Source of the DNA: Azospirillum formosense
Lineage (GTDB): Bacteria > Pseudomonadota > Alphaproteobacteria > Azospirillales > Azospirillaceae
Reading direction: 5' to 3'
Assembly (NCBI RefSeq): GCF_040500525.1
Contig: NZ_CP159402.1
Span: 1,859,501-1,923,500, forward strand
DNA length: 64,000 nt
The notes below the pieces were generated by a model. That model did not search any database, was not told the DNA's origin, and worked only from the letters and a program-made list of their open reading frames with translations. Shown piece by piece: positions 8,922 through 18,277 of this stretch. Each line of letters begins with the position of its first letter. Position 1 is the stretch's first letter. A program made the position numbers and the translations under genes.

Positions 8922-10061
8922 TCAGACTCCCTTCTGGTCCGCCGGCTTGGCGGTGACCGTGGCGCGCGCCGGCAACCGGTCGCGGAGCTGCGCCGCCAGA
9001 CCGAGGATGCCCTTGGGCAGGAACAGGGTGACCAGGACGAACAGGCCGCCCAGAGCGAACAGCCACAGCTCCGGCAGCGCCGCCGTGAAGTAGCTCTTGC
9101 CGAAATTCACCAGCACCGCGCCCAGCACCGGCCCGGCCAGCGTGCCGCGCCCGCCGACGGCGACCCAGATCACCGCCTCGATGCTGCTGGCGGGGGAGAA
9201 CTCCGACGGGTTGATGATGCCCACCTGCGGCACGTAGAGCGCGCCCGCCACGCCGGCCATGCAGGCCGACAGCGTCCAGGCGAACAGCTTGTAGCGGTCG
9301 GTCTCGTAGCCCAGGAAGCGCACCCGGCTCTCGGCGTCGCGCACGGCGATCAGCACCTTGCCCAGCTTGGACGCCACCACCGCGGAGGCGAGAATGTAGC
9401 CCGCCGCCAGCGCCACCACCGTCGCCACGAACAGCCCGACGCGGGTCGAGGCGGCCTGGATGTCGAAGCCCAGGATCTCCTTGAAGTCGGTCAGGCCGTT
9501 GTTGCCGCCGAAGCCCATGTCGTTGCGGAAGAAGGCCAGCATCAGCGCGAAGGTCAGCGCCTGCGTGATGATCGACAGATAGACGCCGGTGACCCGCGAG
9601 CGGAAGGCGAACCAGCCGAAGGCGAAGGCCAGCAGGCCCGGCACCAGCATCACCATGATCGCGGCGAACCAGAACTGGTCGAAGCCGTGCCAGTACCAGG
9701 GCAGCTCCGTCCAGTTCAGGAAGACCATGAAGTCCGGCAGGTCGGCGTTGCCGTACATGCCGCGCGAGCCGATCTGCCGCATCAGGTACATGCCCATGGC
9801 GTAGCCGCCGAGCGTGAAGAAGGCGGCGTGCCCCAGCGACAGGATGCCGACGAAGCCCCAGACGAGGTCGAGCGACAGCGCCAGCAAGGCGAAGCACAGA
9901 TACTTGCCGAGCAGCGCCACCGTGTGGGTGGAGAGGTGCCAGGGCGAATCCGGGGCGGTGCCCAGCGCCATGACCGGCACCGCCACGGCCAGCACCGCCA
10001 GGACGGTCAGCAGAACGCCGGCCTTCTTGTCCAGGCCCATCAGGAAGAAACGGGTCAGCAT
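8922..10061 (-). CDS. urtC: Urea ABC transporter permease UrtC
   Basis: The 379-residue protein is a LivM-type inner-membrane permease with eight to ten hydrophobic segments and the family block LSLDLVWGFVGILSLGHAAF. The C-terminal loop includes the EAA-like segment around VAVGGRGTLAGPVLGA. It is separated from urtB by four bases, and its ribosome site lies within the end of urtB. With UrtB it forms the membrane channel for urea. Confidence 0.97.
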   Translation of the reverse strand: MLTRFFLMGLDKKAGVLLTVLAVLAVAVPVMALGTAPDSPWHLSTHTVALLGKYLCFALLALSLDLVWGFVGILSLGHAAFFTLGGYAMGMYLMRQIGSRGMYGNADLPDFMVFLNWTELPWYWHGFDQFWFAAIMVMLVPGLLAFAFGWFAFRSRVTGVYLSIITQALTFALMLAFFRNDMGFGGNNGLTDFKEILGFDIQAASTRVGLFVATVVALAAGYILASAVVASKLGKVLIAVRDAESRVRFLGYETDRYKLFAWTLSACMAGVAGALYVPQVGIINPSEFSPASSIEAVIWVAVGGRGTLAGPVLGAVLVNFGKSYFTAALPELWLFALGGLFVLVTLFLPKGILGLAAQLRDRLPARATVTAKPADQKGV

Positions 10062-10065
10062 CGGA

Positions 10066-11670
10066 TCAGGCCTCCACCGCCCGGCCCTTCAGCGCGAACA
10101 GGCCGCGCGGACGCCGTTGGATGAACAGGATGATGAAGATCAGCACGAGGATCTTTCCCAGCACCGCGCCCGCGTAGGGCTCCAGGAACTTGTTGACGCC
10201 GCCAAGCGCCAGCGCGCCGACCAGCGTTCCCCACAGGTTGCCCACGCCGCCGAACACCACGACCATGAAGCTGTCGATGATGTAGCCCTGGCCCAGGTTG
10301 GGGCTGACGTTGTCGATCTGGCTCAGCGCCACGCCGGCCAGCCCGGCGATGCCGGAGCCGAGCCCGAAGGTCAGCGCGTCCACCCGCGCCGTGCGGATGC
10401 CCATGGCGTTGGCCATGCTGCGGTTCTGGGTGACGGCGCGGATGCTCAGCCCGAACCACGTCTTGCGCAGCGCCACCAGCAGCGCGCCGAAGACGAGGAA
10501 GGCGAAGACGACGATCCACAGCCGCCCGTAGGTGATGGTCAGGCCGCCCAGCTCGAAGGCGCCGGACATCCAGGAGGGGGCGCCGACCTCGCGGTTCGTC
10601 GGCCCGAAGATGGAGCGCACCGCCTGCTGGAGCGCCAGCGACAGGCCCCAGGTCGCCAGCAGCGTTTCCAGCGGACGCCCGTAGAGCCAGCGGATCACGC
10701 TGCGCTCGATGGCGACGCCGACCGCGCCGGAGACGAGGAAGGCGACGGGCAGCGCCACCAGGATGGAGAAGTCGAACAGGCCCGGCGCCCACTGGCGGAA
10801 GGCCTCCTGCACCAGGAAGGTGGCGTAGGCGCCGATCATCACCATCTCGCCGTGCGCCATGTTGATGACGCCCATGACGCCGAAGGTGACGGCCAGCCCG
10901 ATCGCCGCCAGCAGCAGCACCGAGCCGAGCGACAGGCCGTACCACAGATTCTGGGCGGCCCCCCACAGGGCGAGCCGCTGCTCGACCGACGCGATGGCCT
11001 TCGTCGCGGCGTCCTTCACCGCGTCGCTTCCCGTGTTGGCGGCGCCGTTCAGCAGGGCCCGCGCGTCCTGGTCGCCGCGCTCCTGAAGCACCGCGACGGC
11101 CGCGATCTTGTCGGCGTCGGGCGCGTCCCCGGCCAGCAGGACGGAGGCCCGCGCCTGGGTCATCGCGCGGCGGACGCGCTCGTCGGTTTCCTTGGCCAGC
11201 GCCGTGTTCAGCGCGTCCAGCGCGTTGGCGTCGCGGCTCTTGAACACCGCCTCGGCGGCCTGCCGGCGCGTGTTGGCGTCGGGGCTCATCAGGGTGAGCG
11301 CGCCGAGCGTCGCGCTGATCGTGCGGCGCAGGGCGTTGTTGATGCGGATCTTCTCGACCGCGTTGCGGTCCGCCTCGCCCAGCGCGGCGCCGGTCAACGG
11401 GTCGGTCAGGGCGTAGCCGTTGCCGGCGCGCTTGGCGACGACCACGGCGCCGTCCGCCTTGCGGACGTGCAGGTCGCCGGCCTGGAGGGCCTCGATCACC
11501 GGCACGACGGCGGGATCGCCCGTCTCGGCCAGCCCGGCGATGGCCTTTTCGGTCTCGGCGTAGCTGCCGGCGCCCAGGCCGCGGACCAGCGGAGTCAGAT
11601 CGGCGGCGAAGGAGGCAGGAGCGGCCAGCGCCAGAAACGCGGCCAGCAGCCAGCAGAATGCGCGGTGCAT
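10066..11670 (-). CDS. urtB: Urea ABC transporter permease UrtB with N-terminal exported domain
   Basis: This 534-residue protein starts with a signal peptide (MHRAFCWLLAAFLALAAP, then ASFA) and a helical extracytoplasmic domain of about 220 residues containing HEAT-like repeats, followed by a LivH-type permease with the block VTFGVMGVINMAHGEM. The long exported N-terminal domain is normal for UrtB and helps separate it from LivH. The start at 11670 has AGGAACCGCG in front. A palindromic repeat lies in the 200-base gap to urtA. Confidence 0.97.
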   Translation of the reverse strand: MHRAFCWLLAAFLALAAPASFAADLTPLVRGLGAGSYAETEKAIAGLAETGDPAVVPVIEALQAGDLHVRKADGAVVVAKRAGNGYALTDPLTGAALGEADRNAVEKIRINNALRRTISATLGALTLMSPDANTRRQAAEAVFKSRDANALDALNTALAKETDERVRRAMTQARASVLLAGDAPDADKIAAVAVLQERGDQDARALLNGAANTGSDAVKDAATKAIASVEQRLALWGAAQNLWYGLSLGSVLLLAAIGLAVTFGVMGVINMAHGEMVMIGAYATFLVQEAFRQWAPGLFDFSILVALPVAFLVSGAVGVAIERSVIRWLYGRPLETLLATWGLSLALQQAVRSIFGPTNREVGAPSWMSGAFELGGLTITYGRLWIVVFAFLVFGALLVALRKTWFGLSIRAVTQNRSMANAMGIRTARVDALTFGLGSGIAGLAGVALSQIDNVSPNLGQGYIIDSFMVVVFGGVGNLWGTLVGALALGGVNKFLEPYAGAVLGKILVLIFIILFIQRRPRGLFALKGRAVEA

Positions 11671-11716
11671 CGCGGTTCCTGTGATGTGTCGGAAGTCGTT
11701 TTTGGAAAAGGGCGTT

Positions 11717-11823
11717 GCCCCCACCCTTCCCACGGCTACGCCGCGAGCCCCTTCCCTCCCCCGCTGTCGCAGGAGAGGGAGCAATCCCCTCCCCTGCGAA
11801 GCGGGGGAGGGTTAGGGAGGGGG
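11717..11823. repeat. Palindromic repeat element, type 2, between urtA and urtB
   Basis: The element reads as nested inverted repeats: outer GCCCCC...GGGGGC ends, an inner CCCTCCCCCGC...GAGGG hairpin and a second CCCCTCCCC...GGGGGAGGG hairpin. It belongs with the copies at 18156, 32724, 37991 and 55921. Placed between the abundant binding-protein gene and the permease genes, it could stabilise the urtA message or reduce read-through, as REP elements do in other operons; that is inference. Confidence 0.8.
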
Positions 11824-11870
11824 CATCACGCAGACAGTTACCAAGAGGCGTTCAGATGCTCAGGCGGTCC

Positions 11871-13190
11871 TCACGACCCCTTGCCGCCGCACTTGCCGGT
11901 CTTCACGTTGAAGTTGCCGCAGGACATCGGGGCGCGCCAATCGGAGATCAGGTCCTTGCTGTCCGGCAGGAAGTCCGACCACTCGTCGCCGGCCACGAGG
12001 CCCGGCGTCTTGGAGACGGTCTCGAACTGGCCGTTCTCCTGCACCTCGCCGATCAGCACCGGCTTGGTGATGTGGTGGTTCGGCAGCATGGCCGAATAGC
12101 CGCCGGTCAGGTTCGGCACGGCGACGCCGACGAGGCTGTCGATCACCGCGTTGCTGTCGATGGTGCCGGCCTTCTCGACCGCCTTCACCCACATATTGAA
12201 GCCGATGTAATGGGCCTCCATCGGGTCGTTGGTGACGCGCTTGTCGTTCTTGGTGAAGGCCTGCCACTTCTTGATAAAGTCGCTGTTCTCCGCCGTGTCC
12301 ACCGACATGAAGTAGTTCCAGGCGGCGAGATGGCCGACCAGCGGCTTGGTGTCGATGCCGGCCAACTCCTCCTCACCCACGGAGAAGGCGACCACCGGAA
12401 TGTCCTGCGCCTTGACGCCCTGGTTGCCCAGCTCCTTGTAGAAGGGGACGTTGGCGTCGCCGTTGATGGTCGAGACGACGGCGGTCTTCTTGCCGGCGGA
12501 GCCGAACTTCTTGATGTCGGCGACGATGTTCTGCCAGTCGGCGTGGCCGAACGGGGTGTAGTTGATCATGATGTCCTCGGACTTCACGCCCTTGGACTTC
12601 AGGTAGGTTTCCAGGATCTTGTTGGTCGTGCGCGGATAGACGTAGTCGGTGCCGGCCAGAACCCAGCGCTGCACGCCTTCCTTTTCCGCCAGATAGTCGA
12701 CGGCGGGGATCGCCTGCTGGTTCGGGGCGGCGCCGGTGTAGAAGACGTTGCGCGAGGACTCCTCGCCCTCATACTGCACCGGGTAGAACAGGATGCTGTT
12801 CAGCTCCTCGAAGACCGGCAGGACGGACTTGCGGCTGACCGAGGTCCAGCAGCCGAACACCGCGGCCACCTTGTCCTTGCTGATCAGCTCGCGCGCCTTC
12901 TCGGCGAACAGGGGCCAGTTGGAGGCGGGATCGACGACGACCGGCTCCAGCTTCTTGCCGAGAACGCCGCCCTTCTTGTTCTGCTCTTCGATGAGCATCA
13001 ACATGACGTCCTTCAGCGTGGTCTCGCTGATCGCCATGGTGCCCGACAGGGAATGGAGGATGCCGACCTTGATGGTGTCCTGGGCCGACGCCGGGGCGGC
13101 GAAGCCCGCCGCGAACGTGACGGCAAGGCCGGCGGCCGCCGCAAGGGTGCGACCGGTCTTGAAGCCCGACTGGAACCCCGTCTTGAACAT
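11871..13190 (-). CDS. urtA: Urea ABC transporter substrate-binding protein UrtA
   Basis: The 439-residue product has a signal peptide ending near ASAQD, then the type I periplasmic binding fold of urea/amide binding proteins (VGILHSLSGTMAISE, CWTSVSRKSVLPVFEE, FYPVQYEG). These blocks are characteristic of UrtA and its relative FmdD rather than of amino acid binding proteins. It captures urea in the periplasm for UrtBCDE. It is the first gene of the operon, preceded by a sigma-54-type promoter, which fits NtrC-controlled induction under nitrogen limitation. Confidence 0.97.
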   Translation of the reverse strand: MFKTGFQSGFKTGRTLAAAAGLAVTFAAGFAAPASAQDTIKVGILHSLSGTMAISETTLKDVMLMLIEEQNKKGGVLGKKLEPVVVDPASNWPLFAEKARELISKDKVAAVFGCWTSVSRKSVLPVFEELNSILFYPVQYEGEESSRNVFYTGAAPNQQAIPAVDYLAEKEGVQRWVLAGTDYVYPRTTNKILETYLKSKGVKSEDIMINYTPFGHADWQNIVADIKKFGSAGKKTAVVSTINGDANVPFYKELGNQGVKAQDIPVVAFSVGEEELAGIDTKPLVGHLAAWNYFMSVDTAENSDFIKKWQAFTKNDKRVTNDPMEAHYIGFNMWVKAVEKAGTIDSNAVIDSLVGVAVPNLTGGYSAMLPNHHITKPVLIGEVQENGQFETVSKTPGLVAGDEWSDFLPDSKDLISDWRAPMSCGNFNVKTGKCGGKGS

Positions 13191-13250
13191 TGTGAATACC
13201 CCCCGTTCTTTGGTCTGACGCCCGCCTCAGGCGTCACGGGGGTGTCCTTC

Positions 13251-13265
13251 GCAAATGTGATGCCA
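13251..13265 (-). promoter_or_regulatory. Candidate sigma-54 promoter of urtABCDE
   Basis: On the minus strand the sequence TGGCATCACATTTGC matches the -24/-12 consensus TGGCAC-N5-TTGC with one mismatch and the required ten bases between the GG and GC. It ends 60 bases upstream of the urtA start codon. Sigma-54 with NtrC is the usual control of urea uptake genes in proteobacteria. Confidence 0.75.
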
Positions 13266-13331
13266 CGACGTGCCGGCCAGCGGCCGGCTCAGGGATTCCG
13301 CGGCGCCTTGCGGCCCAGTATTCGCTTACGA

Positions 13332-13359
13332 ATTATGCATGGCTCCGTTTAATGATCAA
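13332..13359 (-). promoter_or_regulatory. Candidate upstream sigma-70 promoter and imperfect palindrome before urtA
   Basis: On the minus strand TTGATC and CATAAT are separated by 16 bases, a reasonable -35/-10 pair. The -35 box overlaps an imperfect 17-base palindrome (TGAgCA...TGaTCA, 13353-13369), possibly an activator or repressor site. Assigned by eye. Confidence 0.35.
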
Positions 13360-13403
13360 ATTTTGCTCACTTGCGCCGGATTGACTGATTTTTAGGCGGC
13401 ACT

Positions 13404-14267
13404 TCACACCGAAGACCGATGCCGTTCGGCACAGACACCCAGCACCTCATCCAAAGGTCGTGCCCACCACCGGCGCGAGAATATTTCGACCTCGGAATAG
13501 CCTTGGAATCCAGCGGCTTCCACCCAGCGGCGGATCATTGGTATGTCAATCATTCCATCGCCCATCATGCCGCGGTCCTCCAGCAAATCGGCGGTCGGCA
13601 CCAGCCAATCGCACACATGGAAGGCACACAGGCGATCCCGGCCGGCCCGGCGGATTTGCGCCTCCAGCTCGGGGTCCCACCAGACATGGTAGACGTCCAC
13701 CGCGACGCCCAGCGCGCCGGTGCCCTGCGGATCCAGCCGGTCGCAGAGGTCGAGCGCCTGGCCCATCGTGTTCACGCAGGCGCGGTCGGCGGCGTACATC
13801 GGGTGCAGCGGCTCGATGGCGAGCGGCATCCCCGCGCCGCGGGCGTGCTCCAGCAGTTCGGCGATGCCGTCCTCCACCTGGGCGCGGGCCAGCGCGATGT
13901 CCTTGGACGGCGGCGAGCCGGGGCGGGAGAACTGCGGCAGCCCGCCGACCACCAGCACGAGGCAGGGCGCGCCCAGCGCCACCGCCTCGTCCACCGCGCG
14001 GCGGTTGTCGTCGCGCACCTCGGCCCGGCGGTCGGGATCGGCGGGGAACATGCCGCCGCGGCAATAGCCGGACAGCTCCAGGCCCAGTTCCTTCACCACC
14101 CGCACGGCGCGGTCCAGCCCCACCGCGGCTACCTGATCCCGCCAGGGGGAGACGGCGCGGATGCCATGGCGGGCGCAGGCGTCGAGGATTTGCAGCAGGT
14201 CGCCCTGTTTGCGCACCGTGGCCGTGTTGATGGACAGCCAGCGATGATCGCCGGAGAAGTCGCGCAT
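13404..14267 (-). CDS. Sugar phosphate isomerase/epimerase family protein (xylose-isomerase-like TIM barrel)
   Basis: The 287-residue product fits the AP_endonuc_2/xylose-isomerase-like TIM barrel family: metal-ligand blocks are visible as LAIEPLHPMY (Glu and His), GVAVDVYHVWWDPE (Asp and His), AFHVCDW (His) and GYSEVEIFS (C-terminal Glu). Members isomerise or epimerise sugars or related polyols, or act as inosose dehydratase-like enzymes. It is the last gene of the catabolic operon that begins with the importer at 21067. The start at 14267 is preferred because AGGA lies nine bases upstream; the ATG at 14282 has no ribosome site. The substrate is unknown. Confidence 0.85.
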   Translation of the reverse strand: MRDFSGDHRWLSINTATVRKQGDLLQILDACARHGIRAVSPWRDQVAAVGLDRAVRVVKELGLELSGYCRGGMFPADPDRRAEVRDDNRRAVDEAVALGAPCLVLVVGGLPQFSRPGSPPSKDIALARAQVEDGIAELLEHARGAGMPLAIEPLHPMYAADRACVNTMGQALDLCDRLDPQGTGALGVAVDVYHVWWDPELEAQIRRAGRDRLCAFHVCDWLVPTADLLEDRGMMGDGMIDIPMIRRWVEAAGFQGYSEVEIFSRRWWARPLDEVLGVCAERHRSSV

Positions 14268-14291
14268 GATCGTGGTCCTCATTTCGAAATG

Positions 14292-14431
14292 CCCTCTCCC
14301 GCCCCGGGAGAGGGTGCCCGCGCAGCGGGCGGGTGAGGGTAGCGCGAGGATCGAGGCGCTGATCCTTGGCGGCACCCTCACCCTTCCCGCGCATCGCGCG
14401 GGCCCCTTCCCTCTCCCGAGACGGGAGAGGG
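14292..14431. repeat. Palindromic repeat element, type 1, inside the catabolic operon
   Basis: This is the second type 1 copy, bounded by CCCTCTCCCG...CGGGAGAGGG hairpins and close in sequence and length to the copy at 8016-8154. It fills the gap between the DUF993 gene and the isomerase gene, which are otherwise spaced as in an operon. Confidence 0.8.
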
Positions 14432-14444
14432 AATTACCCTTACC

Positions 14445-15617
14445 TCACACCGCCTCGATGCCGCGGACGGCCAGGACGTCGGCCATGCGCCACACCGCCT
14501 CCTCCGGGTCGCGCAGCAGTCCGGCCTTGTCGGCCAGCCGGAAGATCTCGGCCAGATGCAGGGTGGAGCGCGTGCCCTCCTGCCCGCCGATCATCGTGAA
14601 ATGGTCCTGGTGGCCGTTCAGGTAGGCCATGAAGACCACCCCGGTCTTGTAGAAGCGGGTCGGCGCCTTGAAGATGTGGCGGGACAGCGGGACGGTCGGC
14701 TCCAAAATCGCGTGGAAGCGCCCCTCCTCGCCCGCCGCCAGCTCGGCCAAGGCCGCCGCCGCCGCCGGGGCGATGGCGTCGAAGATGCCCAGAAGCGCGT
14801 CGGAATGGCCCTCCGCGTCGCCGGCGATCAGCTCCGCGTAGTTGAAGTCGTCGCCCGTGTACATGCGCACGCCGGGGGCCAGCCGGCGGCGCATGACGAT
14901 CTCCTTGTCCTTGTCGAGCAGGGAGATCTTCACCCCGTCGACCTTGGCCGCGAAGTCGTTGATGATGCCGACCGCCGTGTCGAGCGCCACCGGGAATTCG
15001 TTGGTTCCCCAGTAACCGGCCAGCGCCGGGTCGAACATGTCGCCCAGCCAGTGGAGGATCACCGGCTGACGCACCTGGGAGAGGATGCGGGTGTAGACGC
15101 GGACATAATCGTCCGGCCCCCTGGCCACGCGGGCGAGCGCGCGCGACGCCATCAGGATCACCCGCCCGCCAAGGTCCTCTACCGCGGCGACCTGCGTCTC
15201 GTAGGCGCGGATCACGTCGTCGAGCGAGCGGGCGTCCTCCGGCGCCAGATGGTCGGTGCCCGCCCCGCAGGCGATCAGCGCGTTGCCGCGCGCCTTCGCC
15301 GCGGTCAGGGAGCGCCGGATCAGCTCCAGCGAGGCGTTCCAGTCCAGCCCCATGCCGCGCTGCGCGGTGTCCATCGACTCGGCCACGCCGAAGCCGAGGT
15401 CCCACAGATGCTCGCGGAAGGCTATGCTGCGGTCCCAGTCGATGGCCGGGGTCAGCCACGGGTCGTTGTCGGCCAGCGGGTCGGCCACCATGTGCGCGGC
15501 GGCGTAGGCCACGCGGTTCAGGGGCCGGTCGGTGCGGGCGGGGAAGCCCCGCGCCGGGGCGACCTCGTAGGCCTCCAACGACCGGTCGGCGCGCGGCAGC
15601 TTGATGGTCAATGCCAT
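14445..15617 (-). CDS. DUF993 / dihydrodipicolinate-synthase-like protein
   Basis: This 390-residue protein matches my recollection of the DUF993 family, which is annotated as dihydrodipicolinate synthase-like and predicted to be a class I aldolase TIM barrel. Recognisable blocks are CGAGTDHL, VILHWLGDMFDP and GVKISLLDKDKE; the Lys in the last is a reasonable candidate Schiff-base residue. Family members occur in sugar catabolic operons beside Gfo/Idh/MocA dehydrogenases, as here: it begins 15 bases after the dehydrogenase stop. A retro-aldol cleavage of an oxidised sugar is a plausible role but is inferred from context. Confidence 0.8.
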   Translation of the reverse strand: MALTIKLPRADRSLEAYEVAPARGFPARTDRPLNRVAYAAAHMVADPLADNDPWLTPAIDWDRSIAFREHLWDLGFGVAESMDTAQRGMGLDWNASLELIRRSLTAAKARGNALIACGAGTDHLAPEDARSLDDVIRAYETQVAAVEDLGGRVILMASRALARVARGPDDYVRVYTRILSQVRQPVILHWLGDMFDPALAGYWGTNEFPVALDTAVGIINDFAAKVDGVKISLLDKDKEIVMRRRLAPGVRMYTGDDFNYAELIAGDAEGHSDALLGIFDAIAPAAAAALAELAAGEEGRFHAILEPTVPLSRHIFKAPTRFYKTGVVFMAYLNGHQDHFTMIGGQEGTRSTLHLAEIFRLADKAGLLRDPEEAVWRMADVLAVRGIEAV

Positions 15618-15632
15618 GGACGGAATCTCCGG

Positions 15633-16784
15633 TCAGGCGGTCAGGGAGGGAACGTCGACCCAGCGGCGCTCCTTCCAGCTCTTCAGCGCGGCCTCGACGA
15701 GCTGCACGCCCTTGGCGCCCTCGATCAGCCCGTGGTTGAAGGGGGCGTCCTCGACGACGTGGCGAATGAAGGATTCCCACTGCGTCTTGAAGCCGTTGTC
15801 GGTCGGCTGGTTGTCGGGCACCGGCTGCCACGTCGCGTAGAAGTCCATGGTCTGCTTCTGGTCCGGGTTCCACACCGGGCGCGGCGTGCCCTGGCGCGGC
15901 TGGATCACGCAGTCGCTCAGGCCCGCGACCGCCGAGCCGTGGGTGCCGTCCACCTGGAAGGTCACCAGATCGTCGCGGTACACCCGCGTCGCCCAGGAGG
16001 AGTTGATGTGGGCGATGACGCCGCCCTCCAGCTCGAAGGTGGCGTAGGCCGCGTCGTCGGCGGTGGCCTGATAGCGCTTGCCCTGCTCGTCCCAGCGTTC
16101 CGGGATGTGGATGGCGCCCAGGCAGGAGACGCTCTTCACCTGCCCGAACAGGTTGTCGAGCACGTAGCGCCAGTGGCAGACCATGTCGAGGATGATGCCG
16201 CCGCCGTCCTCCTCCCGGTAGTTCCAGGAGGGGCGCTGCGCCGGCTGCCAGTCGCCCTCGAACACCCAATAGCCGAACTCGCCGCGCACCGAGAGGATCT
16301 TCCCGAAGAAGCCGCTGTCGCGCAGCATCTTCAGCTTCTGCAGGCCGGGCAGGAACAGCTTGTCCTGCACGGTGCCGTTCTTCACCCCGGCTTCCTCGGC
16401 CAGCCGGACGACGCGCAGCGCCTCCTCCAGGTTGGTGGCGATGGGCTTCTCGCAATAGACGTGCTTGCCGGCGCGGATCGCCGCCTCCAGCAGCGTCGGG
16501 CGCATCTGCGTGGTGCCGGCGTCGAAGAAGATCGTGTCGTCGGGGTTCGCCAGGGCCGCGTCCAGATTGTCGGTCCAGCGCTCCACGCCGTGGCGCTGGG
16601 CCAGTTCGCGGATCTTCTCGGCGTTGCGCCCGACCAGGATGGGGTCCGGCATGACGCGGGACCCGTCGGACAGCGTGACGCCGCCTTGCGCCCGGATGGC
16701 GAGGATCGACCGGATCAGGTGCTGGTTCATGCCCATGCGGCCGGTCACGCCATGCATGATGATACCAAGGCGCTTCGTGCTCAT
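15633..16784 (-). CDS. Gfo/Idh/MocA family NAD(P)-dependent oxidoreductase
   Basis: The 383-residue product starts with a Rossmann-type region ([18 protein letters not shown]), has the family hallmark [13 protein letters not shown] near residue 115, and ends with the alpha/beta C-terminal domain that carries the active-site His. These enzymes oxidise or epimerise pyranoses, inositols and sugar acids. The unusual N-terminal glycine motif (GVTGRMG) resembles that of dihydrodipicolinate reductase. It lies 20 bases after the enolase-superfamily gene and 15 bases before the DUF993 gene, so the three are co-transcribed and probably act on one substrate in sequence. Confidence 0.9.
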   Translation of the reverse strand: MSTKRLGIIMHGVTGRMGMNQHLIRSILAIRAQGGVTLSDGSRVMPDPILVGRNAEKIRELAQRHGVERWTDNLDAALANPDDTIFFDAGTTQMRPTLLEAAIRAGKHVYCEKPIATNLEEALRVVRLAEEAGVKNGTVQDKLFLPGLQKLKMLRDSGFFGKILSVRGEFGYWVFEGDWQPAQRPSWNYREEDGGGIILDMVCHWRYVLDNLFGQVKSVSCLGAIHIPERWDEQGKRYQATADDAAYATFELEGGVIAHINSSWATRVYRDDLVTFQVDGTHGSAVAGLSDCVIQPRQGTPRPVWNPDQKQTMDFYATWQPVPDNQPTDNGFKTQWESFIRHVVEDAPFNHGLIEGAKGVQLVEAALKSWKERRWVDVPSLTA

Positions 16785-16804
16785 GTCGGGGACTCCCTAG
16801 GGGA

Positions 16805-18277
16805 TTATTCGTTTTGCAGAGGGGACAGGCGGTCCCACAAGGGCTGCGCCGCGCTGGCGAAGCCGGGGACGGCCAGGGTTTCGGTCGGCAGGCTGCCGCC
16901 CGCCGTGGCGAGGCGGACGGTGCCGTCTTGCCGGGTGTAGAAGCCGGGATGCGCGTCGAGGAAGGCGTCGGCCTCCGGCGCTCCGTCGAAGCCGTTTCCG
17001 TACTGGTGACCGTTGCGCTCCGCGTCGGCGATGCCGAGCAGCGCGACCAGCGCCGTGTCCTGCTGCACCGCCAGCCCGGCCTGACAGGTCAGGTCCTCCG
17101 CGGCGATGAAGTGCGGCGCCCCCCAGGCGGCGCAGCGCGCCCGGTTCAGGACGGCCTTGTAGAGCCCCTTGCAGGACTTGGACGACACGCCGCTATAGCC
17201 GGCGGCGCGGGCGCGCGGGAAGGCGTCGTAGCCGTCGTCGGACTCGTCGATGATGAAGGGGATGCGTTCCGCCACGGCGCCCAGCGGCGCCTCCAGCGCG
17301 CGCTCCCGCGCCACCGGCTGCTCAATGTAGAGCAGGCGCCCGCGGAACCCGGCCAGCGCCGGCTCGCGCTCCAGCCCGTCCACGAAGGCGGCGAGGGCCG
17401 CGACGTCCGCGTATTGCTCGTTGCCGTCCAGCGTGGCGCGGTAGTCGCCCGCCGCCGCGTCCAGCACACCGGCGATCTCGGTCAGCCGCGCGAGGTCGGC
17501 GGACGGATCGCCGCCCAGCTTGATCTTGAAGCGGACCAGCCGCTCCCGCGCCAGCAGGGCGCGCAGGGCCTCCGGATCGTCAAGCAGCCCGACGGTGTGG
17601 CGGAGCGCCACGGAGGTTCGCGGCTCCAGCCCGGCGAGGAAGCCGTCCAGGTCGAAGCCCGCCAGATCCGGCGTCAGCCGCGCGTCGATCCCGGCGCGGT
17701 TCGCCCGCATGCCGGTGAAGAAATCCGTGTTCAGAACCCGCAGCAGCCCGTCCAGCACCGCCTTGTCGATCAGCGCCGGCCCGTAGGCGGCGGTCAGGTC
17801 GGGCAGCCCGGCGGCGCGGCAGGCCGTCCGCTGCGTCCCGTAGGCCGCCGCGTGATGGCCGAAGGCGCTGTCCGCCCGGTCCGTCCCGTAGGCGTCGCGG
17901 GCGAGGCGCAGGGAGCGGCGCAGGCCGTCCACCGTCTCGTCCGGGCTGCGGTCCGGGCGTTTGTCGAACCATTTCGGCATCATCATCTCGGCGGTACCGC
18001 CCCACGCCTCGCCGACGCCGTCCACATGGACCAAGGCGCGGACGAAGGCCTGGGGAGCCGCCTCCACCGTCACGCTGCCGAAGCGGAAGGGCTTCACGAA
18101 GCGGACGGGGCGTTCATAGAGGTCGATGGCACGGATGGTGATGAGGGGGGCGGGGCCCCCACCCTTCCCACGGCTTTGCCGCGGGCCCCTTCCCTCCCCC
18201 GCTTCGCGGGAGAGGGTGTCAATCCCCTCCCTCGCCAAAGGCGGGGGAGGGTCAGGGAGGGGGCAAGGCTCATCCAT
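16805..18277 (-). CDS. Mandelate racemase/enolase superfamily protein with repeat-derived N-terminus
   Basis: From residue 46 the protein is an enolase-superfamily enzyme: N-terminal cap domain, then a barrel with the catalytic KIK motif, metal ligands in DGNEQYAD, IEQP and IDESDD, and a Lys in SSKSCKG. Such enzymes abstract the alpha proton of a carboxylate, often as sugar-acid dehydratases. Residues 2-45 are encoded by a palindromic repeat element and are Pro/Gly/Arg-rich. The ATG at 18277 is chosen because AGGGGA stands nine bases upstream, overlapping the stop of the ATPase gene; no ATG or GTG lies between the repeat and the start of the conserved domain. Thus the native start seems to have been replaced by the element. 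In-frame GTG codons at 18283 and 18280 are alternatives. Confidence 0.85.
   Translation of the reverse strand: MDEPCPLPDPPPPLAREGIDTLSREAGEGRGPRQSRGKGGGPAPLITIRAIDLYERPVRFVKPFRFGSVTVEAAPQAFVRALVHVDGVGEAWGGTAEMMMPKWFDKRPDRSPDETVDGLRRSLRLARDAYGTDRADSAFGHHAAAYGTQRTACRAAGLPDLTAAYGPALIDKAVLDGLLRVLNTDFFTGMRANRAGIDARLTPDLAGFDLDGFLAGLEPRTSVALRHTVGLLDDPEALRALLARERLVRFKIKLGGDPSADLARLTEIAGVLDAAAGDYRATLDGNEQYADVAALAAFVDGLEREPALAGFRGRLLYIEQPVARERALEAPLGAVAERIPFIIDESDDGYDAFPRARAAGYSGVSSKSCKGLYKAVLNRARCAAWGAPHFIAAEDLTCQAGLAVQQDTALVALLGIADAERNGHQYGNGFDGAPEADAFLDAHPGFYTRQDGTVRLATAGGSLPTETLAVPGFASAAQPLWDRLSPLQNE
18156..18264. repeat. Palindromic repeat element, type 2, within the 5' end of the enolase-family gene
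   Basis: This copy has the same plan as those at 11717 and 37991: CCCCCACCCTTCCC outer arm, an inner CCCTCCCCCGCTTCGCGGGAG hairpin and a CCCTCCC...GGGGGAGGG hairpin. It lies between the ribosome site and the first conserved codons of the enolase-superfamily gene and is open in that frame. Confidence 0.8.
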
